Below, in pieces: positions 11,861-23,233 of a stretch of 64,000 bases of DNA (within the stretch, counting starts at the first letter, position 1; each line of letters begins with the position of its first letter). A program made the translations under genes and the position numbers. The notes under the pieces were generated by a model. The model saw nothing but the letters and a program-made list of their open reading frames with translations, did not search any database and was not told where the DNA came from. This DNA comes from Siphonodentalium dalli (Eukaryota; Mollusca; Scaphopoda; Gadilida; Siphonodentaliidae). The stretch covers positions 133,805,989 through 133,869,988 of the forward strand of contig CP136068.1 in NCBI GenBank assembly GCA_032622095.1, in the 5' to 3' direction.

Positions 11861-12278
11861 TTGTTCTTCTATTACGATCATCGTTTTGATGAAACGTAAA
11901 TCTTCAATGCATAAAGCGATAGACAATACTTATGAAACTTTGCAGTTTGCAGAGGATCAAACTTGTTATCTGCCTCGTGGAATTATAATCCGGAAAAAGG
12001 CTGCGCACGTGTGATGCATTCACATTTCACTGACTACTGTATAAATATGGCTGTAAATAAAAACGACACTAGTAATAGTTGAAAAGCCAACCCATCAGTA
12101 TTCAGTTACGAGAATTACTAATTTCGACCATTCTAAAACATATGAATCGTCATGCCCTTTTAAGACCTAAAAGAACAAAGCAACATGTATCACAGTTGAA
12201 ACCTAAATTTATGTACATGTAAAACATCTTAATGGCATACTTTTTGGTAACATGTAAGGCGTGAAATTGTCCACTCAC

Positions 12279-12494
12279 TTGTAAACACAGTTTATGTTTT
12301 AACAGATGAATCCATACATCACGACAATATGTCATTAACAGGGATTGAAACTTGCAAGACAACAGCTGATCCCGTAATAACTGTGCGCGATGACTTGGCG
12401 ACAATATTATCTTATCGTCGCACAATTTTCGATGAAATTTGACAGCACGATGCATCAAACTGTGTATACTGCTATCACGACACTTAGTATCCAT
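12279..12494 (-). CDS. Hypothetical exon with a strong splice donor
   Basis: On the minus strand an ATG at 12494 opens a 72-codon frame beginning MDTKCRDSSIHSLMHRAVKF and ending KHKLCLQ. It is immediately followed by GTGAGT at 12278, a consensus donor, in phase 0. The peptide is basic, leucine-rich and predicted helical in its second half. I do not recognise a family. No acceptor or second exon could be assigned between 11861 and 12200. It may be a chance ORF. Confidence 0.22.
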
Positions 12495-12499
12495 ATCAG

Positions 12500-14640
12500 T
12501 GAATCAACCAAGGATAGTTTGATAAGAACATCCAACCAATAGTGGACGCACGGTCCGTAAATTGTCGTATTAACTTGGCGATAACATGGCGAATAACAAC
12601 AATGTCAATATCCACACGTTTCAATGAAAATTGATGAACATGGGGGGATGAATCGCTCCGTGTAATTGTAATAGTTGTAGTTGTAAGTTGGAATTGTAGA
12701 TATGTGATCATCAGTCACTTGTGAATTACTCTGGTGAATACAGTAATTCCTCTCGTGTAAATATACATGTACATGTATGAGCTTTGAAGAAATCAGAACA
12801 CTGTTAACTGGATTGAACTTTTCAAGTTAAAAACTACACTGCCAACATTCTAATAGCTGCAAAGTTGTTGTTGTTGTTGTTGATATTATTGTCATCAGTG
12901 GTTGACATCGAAGCTCTTGTTAATTGTACCTCTATCCTCTTGTGTCGGTGTTTTGATAGTCACAGCGCTGTCAATTCCAACATGAGCACTGAGACGAATG
13001 CAGACAAGTCATGGCCGACAGATCGAAGAGGCAGCTCGAAGACAACCCAATTGTCACAATTATGTGGAAAATACCAATGATTAAGCCGGCTTTCGCACAT
13101 TTAGAACTTGTCCGTCACACAGTTTTAACATTAGTCCACACCTGTATAGATCACATTTGCCCAAAAACACAATTGTGTTTTCAGCGCGGCAAGACAGAGA
13201 ATGAAATTCGCGAGTGCATGGTAAAGTCCGCTCACGACAATAACGTAATTTAATTACGGACTCAAGACACAACTGAATGAATATACCGGATCATTGCACT
13301 GAATACAAACAATTATTAATAAATATTAAATATCAGCAGAATCAGATTCAGTCATACTGTATGGAGTCACTGCCGTATATAATTTTGTCGCCGATAAATA
13401 TATTGTGGAATTTTGACGGCATGAACTTGGAAACGCGCACATTTTTAACTTTGACCATTTTCAGGGGGCATAAAACAACGGTAATTCACCGTACTACTGA
13501 TGAAACGGTATGGCACCATCGGATTATGGCGGTCCGACACTGTCAAACCGACAGTATTTGCTAACAGTGCAGTCAACATTCAGTCAAGAGACTTGGGTAC
13601 TTAAATCGATTTCAGAGATGATTGACGGGCGACCGTGCCCATGTATTAATAACAATGGCCGTAACACATAAGCAGCATAAATAAGACGTCTTTACCACTG
13701 TCTTTACTGTGGGCAAATAAGGTTTGTAGAATAGATTCATGCTCTGGTTTCAGTGAATCATTGCGTATTTTAAACTTTTTGATTTCTCCAAGATTAGTCA
13801 TGCGTGTCGTATTTGTTCGGCCTAGCTTTCTCCGTCACTTCCGCTTCTCGTAATACTTAGTTTCAGCAACATTGCGCGATCTGAATTCCAGTTTGTCCTA
13901 AGTGACCTTTCTGCTGAAAATGAGATTTTGATATCATTGAAACCAGAATTCCACAACACTTCTAATGGCGAAAACTAGTATTTACTATTTGAAATTATCA
14001 TGACGCCATACTTATATTTGGCTTAACTTACATTTTAGCATGCAACAAGGAATTTGGAACAAGTTGGAATTAATTGGACACATAATTAGCGACATAGGAC
14101 GTTGTGGAATTTAGGATATTCTTGGAACAAAACAGAATTGTCACAATTGCATGAGATGGTTAGGCACATTGATATATAATTATAGGACAACATGGACTTG
14201 AATTGGGTTCTTATTACTAACGCATATATGAATATACTATCAGCATATACAGTTATGGCGATTGACATATACATATTTATCGGTACGGGATATGAGACTG
14301 TGATAACTGTAGCCCTCCCAAGACATTTTGCAATTTAAAATTTCGGGCATTTTCTGGCGAATTGGGGAAATTGTGGTAATTTCAGGGTTTGTTTTCATAT
14401 TTTCGCCCGAATTATTCACAAGTTTGCTTGTATTATACTATATGCAACACATATTGGTAAATAGTCTGCATAAACTGTTTTAGTATGTAGTCTATAATTA
14501 TATCATTTTTTTAAATTCGGGCAAAATAGCTCAGCCCAGCCGCCCCTAAAACTCCGGCGCCCGATACATACCACATATTTAATATGACTCGAAACTACAT
14601 GATAGCGGACCCATAATACAACTTAATCATTCGCATAGAG
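12500..14640. other. No gene recognised
   Basis: Contains a (TTG)n run near 12862-12882 and several 60-95-codon ORFs without recognisable domains. One plus-strand ORF starting in the TTG run looks like a signal peptide (MLLLLLILLSS), but the hydrophobic codons come from the microsatellite, so I do not call it. The stretch 14290-14570 holds two diverged segments related to AATTTCGGGCA in opposite orientation. Confidence 0.4.
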
Positions 14641-14651
14641 TTATTTCGCAT

Positions 14652-16006
14652 GGCATACAGCCAAGAAAATCTGTCGACCACGTCGTCAACGGATATGGTA
14701 AAAAGCTCATTGAACTATGTAACAATTCTCAAATGGTAATAATGAATGGTCGCGTAGGGCGCGATAAATACTCCGGTAATGCTACGTGTAGAGGTGTAAG
14801 TGTAATTGATTATTTTATATCAACTCACGAATTTATGACAATGTGCTGTGATTTATATGTCCACCCATTTTCGCCCCTTGTGTCAGATGTACATATCGCA
14901 GTTGAATTAACGATTAGTTGCGATGGTAGTTCAGAAATCACTACAAAGAATAAAACAAAACATACGAATATCTCCCCGCGACTCTGGAAGTCGGGCGGAA
15001 GCATCCCTTTTCGTAATAATATTGATCAATCCATGATCTCTACCATAAAGGAAACCATTATTAATTGTAGGAATGGATCAGATTTATTCACGCAAGAAAA
15101 AAACAATTCTATTGCTACCGATATCCAAGAAACCTTTTGTAAAGCATCCGAATTGACATTTGGAAGAACCGGATCCAAATCCGGTAATATTAGGCTAAAT
15201 AAACCGTGGTTTAACGCTGAGTGGAGGATGGCTAGAGCACATTATAATAATGCTCGAAAATATTTCTGTAAGATACCGTCAGAAGAAAATAAACACGCAC
15301 TACGCGAATCAAGTAAAACATATCGCAAAACACTAAAAACAAATGTTACAAAATATAAGAATAATATCTCACGGAAAATAAGACAGGCCAACGAAAATAA
15401 CCCAAAAGAATTTTGGAATATTCTTAATGAGAAGTCCTGTAATTCACCGAATGTACGTCTTAACGATATGTATAATTATCTCAACGATAACAAAGCGAAC
15501 GATGACACCGGACAATTATTTAGTTGCGACATACAAGACGAAAACGATATTCTTGATATGCCGATCACCGAACATGAAATAATCAACGCATTAACTTGTC
15601 TAAAAAACGGAAAGTGTCATGGAATAGATAATATTCGAAACGAACATATCAAAAATACCATAGATGTAATGTTACCGATATATACTGAATGGTTTAATTT
15701 AATATTTTTTACAGGAATAATACCAGAAGACTGGCTAAACGGCATTGTAGTTCCAATATATAAAAACAAAGGTGATGACAGTAAACCAGAAAATTATAGA
15801 CCAATTACAATACTGAGTTGCCTCGGAAAGTTATTCACCAAAGTGATTAATACGCGACTTACAAAGTTCTCAGAATCATCAAACCTTATAAACATGAATC
15901 AGGCCGGATTTAGAAAAGGTTTTTCAACAACAGACCATATCATGTCGTTACATCTTTTGACTAACATATATCGCGATTCTGGAAAAAAATTATTTTGCAC
16001 ATTTTA
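14652..16006 (+). pseudogene. LINE B ORF2: endonuclease end plus RT N-terminal half
   Basis: The frame is open upstream of the ATG at 14733, giving SVDHVVNGYGKKLIELCNN, then MNGRVGRDKYSG and VIDYFIST. These match the NGR-D...T...IDY end of LINE endonucleases, with SDVH where SDH is expected. The RT follows: KPWFNAEWRMAR, NPKEFWNILN, LKNGKCHGIDNIRNEHIK, PIYKNKGDDSKPENYRPI and AGFRKGFSTTDH. The frame ends near 16006, just before motif A, by a frameshift. The next frame resumes at 15995 with a degraded KAFDT-like segment. Confidence 0.8.
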
Positions 16007-17393
16007 AGCAGGCATTCGACACAGTTTGGAGAACAGGGCTCTGGCAAAAAAATGCTGACAGTCGGAATAAACGGCCGTTGTCTTAAATTTATAAAAAATG
16101 TGTATAACGAGGTAAAATCTAAAATAAGAATAGATGGTAGTTATTCAGAAACTTATAGAAATTGCATTGGGGTTTTACAGGGTGAAAACCTTTCATCTTT
16201 CTTATTTTCTCTGTACCTCAATGATCTGGAAGATTATCTAATCAGTAACAATGTTCCTAATCTGAAATTAATAGAGAACGACGTGCAGAAGGAACTAGGT
16301 GTCTATTTGAAATTAATAATTTTCGCTGAAACTGCAAAAGACATGCGTGTGGCAATGACAACCTTTTCTGAATATTGCTCCTTTTGGAAACTTCAAGTTA
16401 ATGTCAATAAAACAAAACTGATGGTTTTCGGTGGCAAAAGGATTCCAAAATCTCGTATCATGTTTAACGGACAACCTTTGGAAATTGTTTCTCATTTCAC
16501 GTACCTTGGAATAATCTTTAACAGATCCAGTTCTTATTCCAAAACGATTAAGCAACTCTTAAACAAAGCAAACAGATCTATGTTTGGCCTGCTAAATAAA
16601 GCGCGAAAGATGAATATTCCCCCGGATCTGCAAATTGAACTATTCGCAAAAAACTGTAAAACCGATTCTGCTGTATGGGTGCGAAATATGGGGCTTCCAG
16701 CACCACGATGATCTTGAGAAACTACAGCTAAATTTTTTTTAATATGTCCTAGGGCTGAAACCAAGCACACCAAGTGTTATGGTATATGGTGAAACAGGTG
16801 TATACCCACTTGTGATTGATATTAAATGAAGAATTTTAAACTATTGGGCTAATCTTGATTTTAATAATAATAATATGAAGATTAACAAGATACTGTACGA
16901 ATACTCCCTGCATAAGTCAATAGGACAACAACCGTATGACCCATGGATTAGCCATATTGAACATCTTTTATCGGAATTAGGTATGTCAGATATATGGATC
17001 AATCAATTTTCAGAAAGTAGCAATCCCCGCTGGTTTAAAGAACACATCAAGACCACATTTGAGAACCAATTTAAGATAAAATGGAAAAATTATATTAAAA
17101 ACATGAATAAATGTAGAACGTATAGGCTTTTTAAGATAAGATTTGGCAGAGAAAAATACCTCTCAGTATTAAACCAAAGAACAGCGCAGACATTGTCAAA
17201 ATTTCGACGTTCCAACGATTGGCTCCCAATAGAAACCGGATCGTGGTACAATATAGACATAGATAAAAGAGTTTGCACATTATGCGACAGTAAACCGATT
17301 GGAGACGAGTACCACTATCTAGTTGAGTGTCCAGAAATTTGCTCGCTCAGAAGACTGAACTCAATAATTTGTTTGGCTTTGAAAAAATAATGA
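15995..17393 (+). pseudogene. LINE B ORF2: RT palm to C-terminal CCHC region
   Basis: The first part (to 16711) has GVLQGENLSSFLFSLYLNDL, equivalent to the VPQG block, and VNVNKTKLMVFGG plus YLGIIF of the RT thumb. The catalytic FADD box reads F-A-E-T at 16322-16333, so both aspartates are substituted. A stop near 16711 and a frame change lead into 16875-17390. That segment ends in CTLCDSKPIGDEYHYLVEC, a Cys-x2-Cys-x9-His-x4-Cys knuckle found at the C-terminus of several LINE ORF2 proteins. The element is inactive. Confidence 0.75.
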
Positions 17394-17624
17394 ATCCGAA
17401 AGATATAGTACCATTAAATAAATTATGTTGTTTTATCAGACAACTTACCAGAAAAATTGGATCACCGCTGAGCTGAGCACATGTACGATACTTCTTGTTA
17501 ATTCGGCGCTGGTGGGTGTGGGAGACGGACAGGTGTCTCGTGGGTTTCCCCACACCGAGCCCCTGTCAGTCGCCCTCACACACACAGCGCTGAATTGACC
17601 AAGTTGGAGATGAATTGTTATCAT

Positions 17625-17738
17625 GTTACCCATATATGTGTATGTATGTACGTATATGTGTATGTACGCGGGTATATATATGTATGTGTATGTATGTGCA
17701 TGTGAATGTATGCATGTGTGTATATGTATATGTATATG

Positions 17739-17797
<59 letters not shown>

Positions 17798-17815
17798 GTG
17801 CGTATGTATGGGTGT
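17625..17815. repeat. TATG/TA microsatellite
   Basis: A compound run of TATG, TGTA and then about 25 uninterrupted TA units (near 17745-17790). Long ORFs on both strands here translate to Tyr-Ile repeats and are artefacts. Confidence 0.9.
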
Positions 17816-17959
17816 CCCTCTTGTCTGCACCTTTTGACATTGGGTGTATTATGTTTTTCATATGTATATGGCTCTATTGTCGCATTATACTGGTATATAT
17901 GTGATTTGTGGCCAATAAAACATTGAACTATGAACATGGGCGTGGCGAAGGTGTCCCGA

Positions 17960-18050
17960 ATGGGAGGGGTGTACACACGCTAGAAATTCGGATCGCACCA
18001 CCAGTCTTGGCTTTCCGATGTGCACCCCACTCGGCCATCTCGGGTCCCCA
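17960..18050 (-). repeat. Possible tRNA-derived SINE head
   Basis: On the minus strand TGGCCGAGTGG (18027-18037) matches an RNA polymerase III A-box of the Leu/Ser tRNA type. GGTGCGATCCG (17989-17999) resembles a B-box. The spacing is about 38 bases, slightly short for a tRNA. The surrounding 80-90 bases are GC-rich compared with neighbours. No complete cloverleaf and no second copy were found, so this is a tentative SINE relic. Confidence 0.3.
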
Positions 18051-18157
18051 TATTTAATATTGAAATTATATAGATAATCCACCTCATCGTTTCCTAAAGT
18101 GGAACACATTTAATCCACATGTTTCGATTGAGATCATGCCATGAATCTATACTATGA

Positions 18158-18376
18158 TTAACCCTTTGAGTGCCAGGTCGATTTTTGTATCAACCCATAT
18201 ACCCTGTGCCAATGCATTGGTCGCCTTGCTATATAAGAGAATGCATTGGCCTAACATTTTTTTTAAATTTTTTTACAATTTTTTACAATTTTAATAATTT
18301 ATTCTTATATTCTTTAACATACTTATTTTGTAGGTTTAGGGCCGATGAGATCGGCCCCTGGCACTCAAAGGGTTAA
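18158..18376. mobile_element. piggyBac-like MITE with TTAA target duplication (211 bp)
   Basis: The body 18162-18372 is flanked by TTAA at 18158-18161 and 18373-18376. Its ends CCCTTTGAGTGCCAGG and CCTGGCACTCAAAGGG are a perfect 16-bp inverted repeat. TTAA duplication with CCC-starting termini is characteristic of piggyBac-type elements. Interior sequence includes a CCAATGCATT...AATGCATTGG hairpin shared with the larger MITE at 25.46 kb, so the two belong to one family. The flanks match the unoccupied sequence at 11085-11121, which supplies an empty site. It has no coding capacity. Confidence 0.8.
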
Positions 18377-18480
18377 CGCCCGTAGAGATAATATTCCACC
18401 AATACAAAACCTGGAAACGTGTTGATGTTCTGACAGGGAACTTTATAACATTGAACAAACGGGGCGGGGAATATATTTCT

Positions 18481-18720
18481 TTGCAATACTTGTTCCCCAA
18501 CAATCTAATTCACATTAGGCGGTGGTTCCATCTCGAAATTGCATGTATTTCGTGACTTTTGTGAGTCAATATCGCAATAAACATTGAAATATTTACCAAA
18601 TATTTGCAATACTTGTTATCCAACAATCTAATTCACATTAGGCGGTGGTCCCATCTCGAGATTGCATGTATTTCGTGACTTTTGTGAGTCAATATCGCAA
18701 TAAACATTGAAATATTTACC
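18481..18720. repeat. Direct tandem duplication, 123-bp period
   Basis: Copies at 18481-18597 and 18604-18720 are almost identical, from TTGCAATACTTGTT to ATTGAAATATTTACC. Differences are a few substitutions, so the duplication is recent. No coding content was seen. From 18721 to 19405 nothing else is recognisable. Confidence 0.85.
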
Positions 18721-19405
18721 CGGAAGAAATTTCTTAATTGTAAGCGTTGCATAGCAGAATCGGACACACAGTCACTTCAATCGTTCAATTTCGAGTTGGG
18801 ACTTTCACCTACGGTTAAGTAGATGTACATTATTAAGGAACAGATAGTAACTAAGAAATGTATTATATAAACCATTTTGTTCAATGGTATACGCTTCCAA
18901 ATCACAACACCAAAAAGCGGCCGGGTTTTGTACTGGTGGAATATGATATCTACTGGCGTTAGCCAGAGTAGAGATTTATGGCATGATCTAGTTTCGACAA
19001 TAATCAAGCCAAACCACAACTACAATACATTTGATTCTCACCAACTCCCTTTAATAGGAATTTCTCAATTGGCTCCCTAACAAGAGGATATTTCCTGATT
19101 CCCATACCAAATCCAAATATGGACTACATTATATTCGGAACGTTAAAATATAACACAATTCTACTAAACTCTGATATGTATAAACTGTGGGGGGTCGCCA
19201 CATCCTTGCGCATCAATTATAGGTTCGTGTATAACGGAGTCAACGAAGTATGGAGTCGGGTAGATAATCCAGAGGTCTGGCGCAGTTTCTGTTTCTCACA
19301 TAAGTCGAGTATAACTACATCAATTGGGTAAATCAATTGAAACTTTTGATTTTGTTATCATACATTTATGTTAGCAATATTTATTTTAGCTGTGACATGT
19401 TTGCA

Positions 19406-19609
19406 TACAGTAATGCTCTAAATAATCGACTCCTTAACCACAGTAGAATTATGAGTAACTTTTCAGGATTTAGTGGGAAATATGGCTTGTTGCCATTCAT
19501 CGGAGAGCTTTCCGATGAATGGCCACAAGCCATATTTCCCACTAAATCCTGAACAGTTACCCATAATTATGCTGTGGTTAAGGAGTCGATTATTTAGGGC
19601 ATTACTGTA
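19406..19609. mobile_element. Near-perfect 204-bp palindrome (fold-back element)
   Basis: Arms of about 95 bp run from TACAGTAATGC to GCATTACTGTA, around a short centre at about 19501-19514 (CGGAGAGCTTTCCG). Mismatches between arms are few. Such cruciform-capable repeats are usually fold-back MITEs or products of template switching. No homologous copy was found in the window and no target duplication is obvious. Confidence 0.75.
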
Positions 19610-20370
19610 TGTTCACATCTTGACTAAGTGCGCATAACGCTTGCGGATCTCCGTGATAACATAACCATACACCGGATGTAAGCACTTTTATCGCTCTATA
19701 TAGCTATCGAGATGACATCACTGCCATTCACATCCGACTCCGCATTCCAACATTTTCACTTAATGTCAACACTCATAAAATGACTGATGCAACCCACTTC
19801 AGATGTCAACGTAACACATCAACATAACTTGGACCAAACATGGTATTGTAGTCTATACACGATAGGAAAGCTCAGTAAGACACTAAGTACTTACATAGCA
19901 AATATTCTGGTCGTTTAAGTATTGAACCTTGAACAAATTGTTAATAAGCTGTTCTGTTGTCATTTTGTTGGTCAGAATCTGGGGGAAAACAAATCTAAAA
20001 TCCGCTTAGCGCTCGTTAATAACTACTAGTGCCCATTTTAGCAGAGACGAGGGCGTCACTTTCCTTAATATGGAAAATTGGCGATCGAAAGCTGCCGTAG
20101 ATTGTACAATTGGAAACATTTCGCTAAAGTACACCAATTGTTCCTATTTAGACGAAATTTATAAATAGCTAGTTGCACCACCGTAAATTATATACAATAA
20201 TAATTCGAAAATATTGAGCTATACATACCGAGGATTTTCCCTTCGGTGACCTAAAATGGCGGTCGAAAGTCAAAAATTTAAATATTCTCATTGATTGCTA
20301 ATTAAATGTTCTCATATCGAAACATGTGCGTCTCAAACCACCATTTTATAATAGAATACCAAACTGACAA
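19610..20370. other. No gene recognised
   Basis: AT-rich sequence without identifiable domains, TIRs or long ORFs. Confidence 0.4.
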
Positions 20371-20690
20371 ATGAGTGTCTCTGTCCCAAATCAGCCAACT
20401 TGTGTTCAAAACACCATAATAAGTATTCCAATCCACCCAACTATAGTCCCAAACCATCCAACTCGGGGCCCAAACTCACCCAACGTATCTTCCAAACCAT
20501 CTAATGATTACCATATATACGCCTCCACTGAGTTTCCCAAATCATGCATGCAAATCACCAAACCACACAATGAGTATCCCAAACCACATGACGAGTGCAT
20601 CAAACCGATATGAGTGTCTACAATATTCAAATAGTGTCTCAAGCCACCCCCTGAATGTCCCACACCACCTACATATAATTACAACTACTT
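20371..20690. repeat. Degenerate about 21-bp minisatellite, left block
   Basis: Repeats of the type CCCAAACCACNCAATGAGT, with period near 21 bp, are heavily diverged. Because 21 is a multiple of three, several frames stay open and encode VPNHPT-like heptads; these are not genes. The same repeat in opposite orientation occupies about 22400-23000. Confidence 0.65.
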
Positions 20691-21500
20691 TCACTTTCAC
20701 TTAAATAGGTGCATTTGATTGGTCAGTGCCCTTAGATATACGCTTGGTAGCGACAATCTCTGTCAGCCGAGGGAAATGTCGTTTCCCGCATCACAACGCG
20801 CAGTGATACTTTAAGACATTCGGCGACATGCACCAAACGATCGCCCCACATTATGACGCCATTTCCTAAAAAATTACGAATTAGACAGATCAGTGAAACT
20901 ATGAAATGCGATAATTTAGTTGGGGATAAAGGAATGTTTTACATAACTATTCCACCATTGGTATTAGCATTTATCCAGCTTCGTGCCAATGCTAATATGA
21001 CATGGTAGTGGTCATGAGAGCATATAATGCACCTTTGTTGCGATTGTTTACTTTTCGAGTTTGTCACCGGAGACAGAAAATTCGGTGGGGAAGTTTGGGA
21101 ACACCACTTCGGAATTGCTATCGAATCGGATTGTCTTTATGGCAATAGCTGTTCTAGAATCGTTTTAAATATGTGAAATTTACACCAGCATGTACAGTTT
21201 AATAGTTTAAGGGTGTGGACCGTGTGGTGTCTTGCTTTTATATAGTTGGAAAGTTGGAAACCGATATCGAATATGTGTGGTCATCTCGAACTTCCGGTCG
21301 GTCGCCCAATTTATTCTCGACACAATTTCCCATTTTCCGTTAAAAGAGCAGCTGAAGTCCAGACACAGAGATCACTTGGGTAGTTTCATTATTTTAGTGT
21401 TTTTAATATAGTTTCGTTAAAAACCTAGTTTAATCACTAACTAATATGCGGAATGTTGTAATTATAAGCAATCAACGTCGTTTTCAATGCATCTGTCGGC

Positions 21501-21599
21501 GTATAGAAGTGTCTGATGCCGAACTACATACATGTACTTAGTATAATTTCGCTTCGCGAAATTATACAGTATGTAATTCGGCATCAGACCCTTCTATAC
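21501..21599. mobile_element. 99-bp palindrome beside LINE C
   Basis: The left arm starts GTATAGAAGTGTCTGATGCC and the right arm ends GGCATCAGACCCTTCTATAC, around a TTTCGCTTCGCGAAA centre. The right end abuts the truncated end of endonuclease relic LINE C at 21600. The function is unknown; it may be a fold-back MITE or a rearranged terminus. Confidence 0.65.
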
Positions 21600-22390
21600 T
21601 ATACTATAATCGTGTTCGTTGCCTCATAAGGAGACGAATGTGGCCTGACATCCATTCGGGAAACATCTGGTCTAATTGTAACAATTTTATTTGGAATGTG
21701 TTTAATCGCGACTTCATTTATTTTGTTAGTTACCACCGTAGCGAGTTCTGTATAATTTACATGTTTCAATGGCTTATCGGAGCCCCACGTTTGCAATTCT
21801 CCATTCATTGCACTGAAATTTGCTTCGTTGTATTTCGATATTATTCTTTTGATGAATCGGTTCGACGTCTCTTTACAAATATTCAAAGTAAGAACGATTG
21901 GGCAGTGATATCGAACCAATTCTGCAAAAAAAAGATCTAAAATCTCGCACGACTGTACAAAATCTGGTTTATTGGAGAAAAACAGGTCTAAGAGTGATCG
22001 GGAATTTTCAGTGAAGTAGGTTGGTTGTTCTATAAGCTGTTTCATACCAAACTTCCCACATATACATATTGTTTGTTTTTGGTTCAGTGCATAGTTGGTT
22101 ACAATTGAAATCGCCGGTAATAATTGTGTGATTTCTGGATTCTTTTGTGTCCATCGCTCCATCAAGCGAAGTGTATATTTTATCCCAGAGTTATACAGGT
22201 GAATTCGGAGGTCTATAGAAGGTTCCAAAAAGGAAGCTGTTCGTATGCGTGAAGATTTCTAACCATATATATTCTAGGCCGAGTATTTCGATATCTGTTC
22301 GCCTTTTGAAATGAAGTGAGTTGCGGACATAAATCGCGATACCTCCACCGAGTTTGTTGGATTTGGGAAACTTACCGATTGGGCCGTATG
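21600..22390 (-). pseudogene. LINE C endonuclease relic
   Basis: Minus-strand fragments give GGGIAIYVRNSLHFKRR, LGTFYRPPN-like text, then, in another frame, WDKIYTSLDGAMD and a clear ITGDFN motif, and later SLLDLFFSNKPDF. These are consecutive blocks of a LINE exonuclease-endonuclease-phosphatase domain. The SDH box reads R-Y-H, so the catalytic aspartate is lost. At least two frameshifts break it and no RT follows. The N-terminal side runs directly into the right-hand minisatellite block. Confidence 0.7.
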
Positions 22391-22399
22391 TGGCACCAG

Positions 22400-23000
22400 T
22401 TGAATGGATTGGGACACTCGATGTGTGGTATAAGGTACACAATGGATGCCTTTTGGACACTCTTTGTGTGGTTTGGGACACCCATTGTGTGATTTGGGCA
22501 CTCATTGAATGGTTTGACACACTCCGTGTGCGCTTGTTGTGTGGTTTGAATCACTCATTGAATAGTTAGGGACACACATAGTTTGAGACACCTGTTTTTG
22601 GTATTGGACACAATCTGTGTGTCTTGGAACACCAGTTGCATAGCTTGTGACACTACCATTGTGGTTTTGAACATTCCTTGAATGGGTTGGGACACTACAT
22701 CATCTGGGTGGTTTGGGACACTCATTTGGTTGGGTTGGAGCACCAGGTGCATGGTTTGGGGTACTATCTGTGTGGGTTGGGAGACCATTTGCATATGGGT
22801 TTGAGCACTACCTATCTGGTTAAGGAAACTCATTGGCTGGAATGGGACATCCGTTCGGTGGTTTGGGACAATATTTGGATTTGGAGCTTCCGTCGTATGG
22901 ATTGGGATACTCACATGTTGGTTTTGCATACTAACTGTGCGGTTTGTAACTCTGTATTTTGTTTGGTACATTCGTTATGTGGTTTGGGACACTCACGTAA
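22400..23000. repeat. Degenerate about 21-bp minisatellite, right block (inverted)
   Basis: Units of the type GTGTGGTTTGGGACACTCATT repeat with variable spacing. This is the reverse complement of the left block at 20371-20690. ORFs of up to 138 codons in both strands are products of the 21-bp periodicity. Confidence 0.7.
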
Positions 23001-23233
23001 TCTGACAATAATTGGCGGCTTAGGTCACTACTTATTGTTTTCGATATGTGAAGATTAAGTGAAAAATCAATAAAAGTACTTGAATTGTTGACTTCAGATC
23101 GCAATTTTCGCCGTCATTGTGAAACCTTTGAAACACCGAATTATCAAATCCTAGCGTTATGACTACTATTCTCGGATTAGGATTGGACATCATATCATAT
23201 CATATATGGTTGCCATTTTGCCCACAATGTTTT

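Larger units (their letters stand above)
14640..17930 (+). mobile_element. LINE B: 5'-truncated non-LTR retrotransposon
   Basis: The element begins inside the endonuclease domain and runs through the RT to a C-terminal zinc-knuckle region ending with a stop near 17391. A probable 3' UTR follows with a GC-rich block, a long TATG/TA microsatellite and a terminal GGCCAATAAAACATTGAAC at about 17908-17926. 5' truncation is typical of target-primed insertion. The clade is uncertain; the C-terminal CCHC motif suggests an I/jockey-type lineage distinct from LINE A. Confidence 0.75.

Noticed and set aside
12865-13080. Signal-peptide-like ORF beginning MLLLLLILLSS
   Set aside because: The leucines come from a (TTG)n microsatellite; the rest shows no domain or convincing splice site.
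17445-17976. Several 70-138-codon ORFs on both strands rich in Tyr, Ile, Thr and His
   Set aside because: They translate a TATG/TA microsatellite; the reading frames are open only because of the simple repeat.
17960-18050. True tRNA-Leu or tRNA-Ser gene
   Set aside because: A- and B-box-like sequences exist but spacing is short and no acceptor stem or full cloverleaf could be drawn; kept only as a possible SINE head.
19337-19552. 71-codon ORF with a hydrophobic start
   Set aside because: It reads through both arms of the 204-bp palindrome, so its second half is the inverted copy of the first.
22555-23058. Overlapping ORFs of up to 138 codons on both strands
   Set aside because: They arise from a degenerate 21-bp minisatellite, which keeps all frames open; no domain is present.
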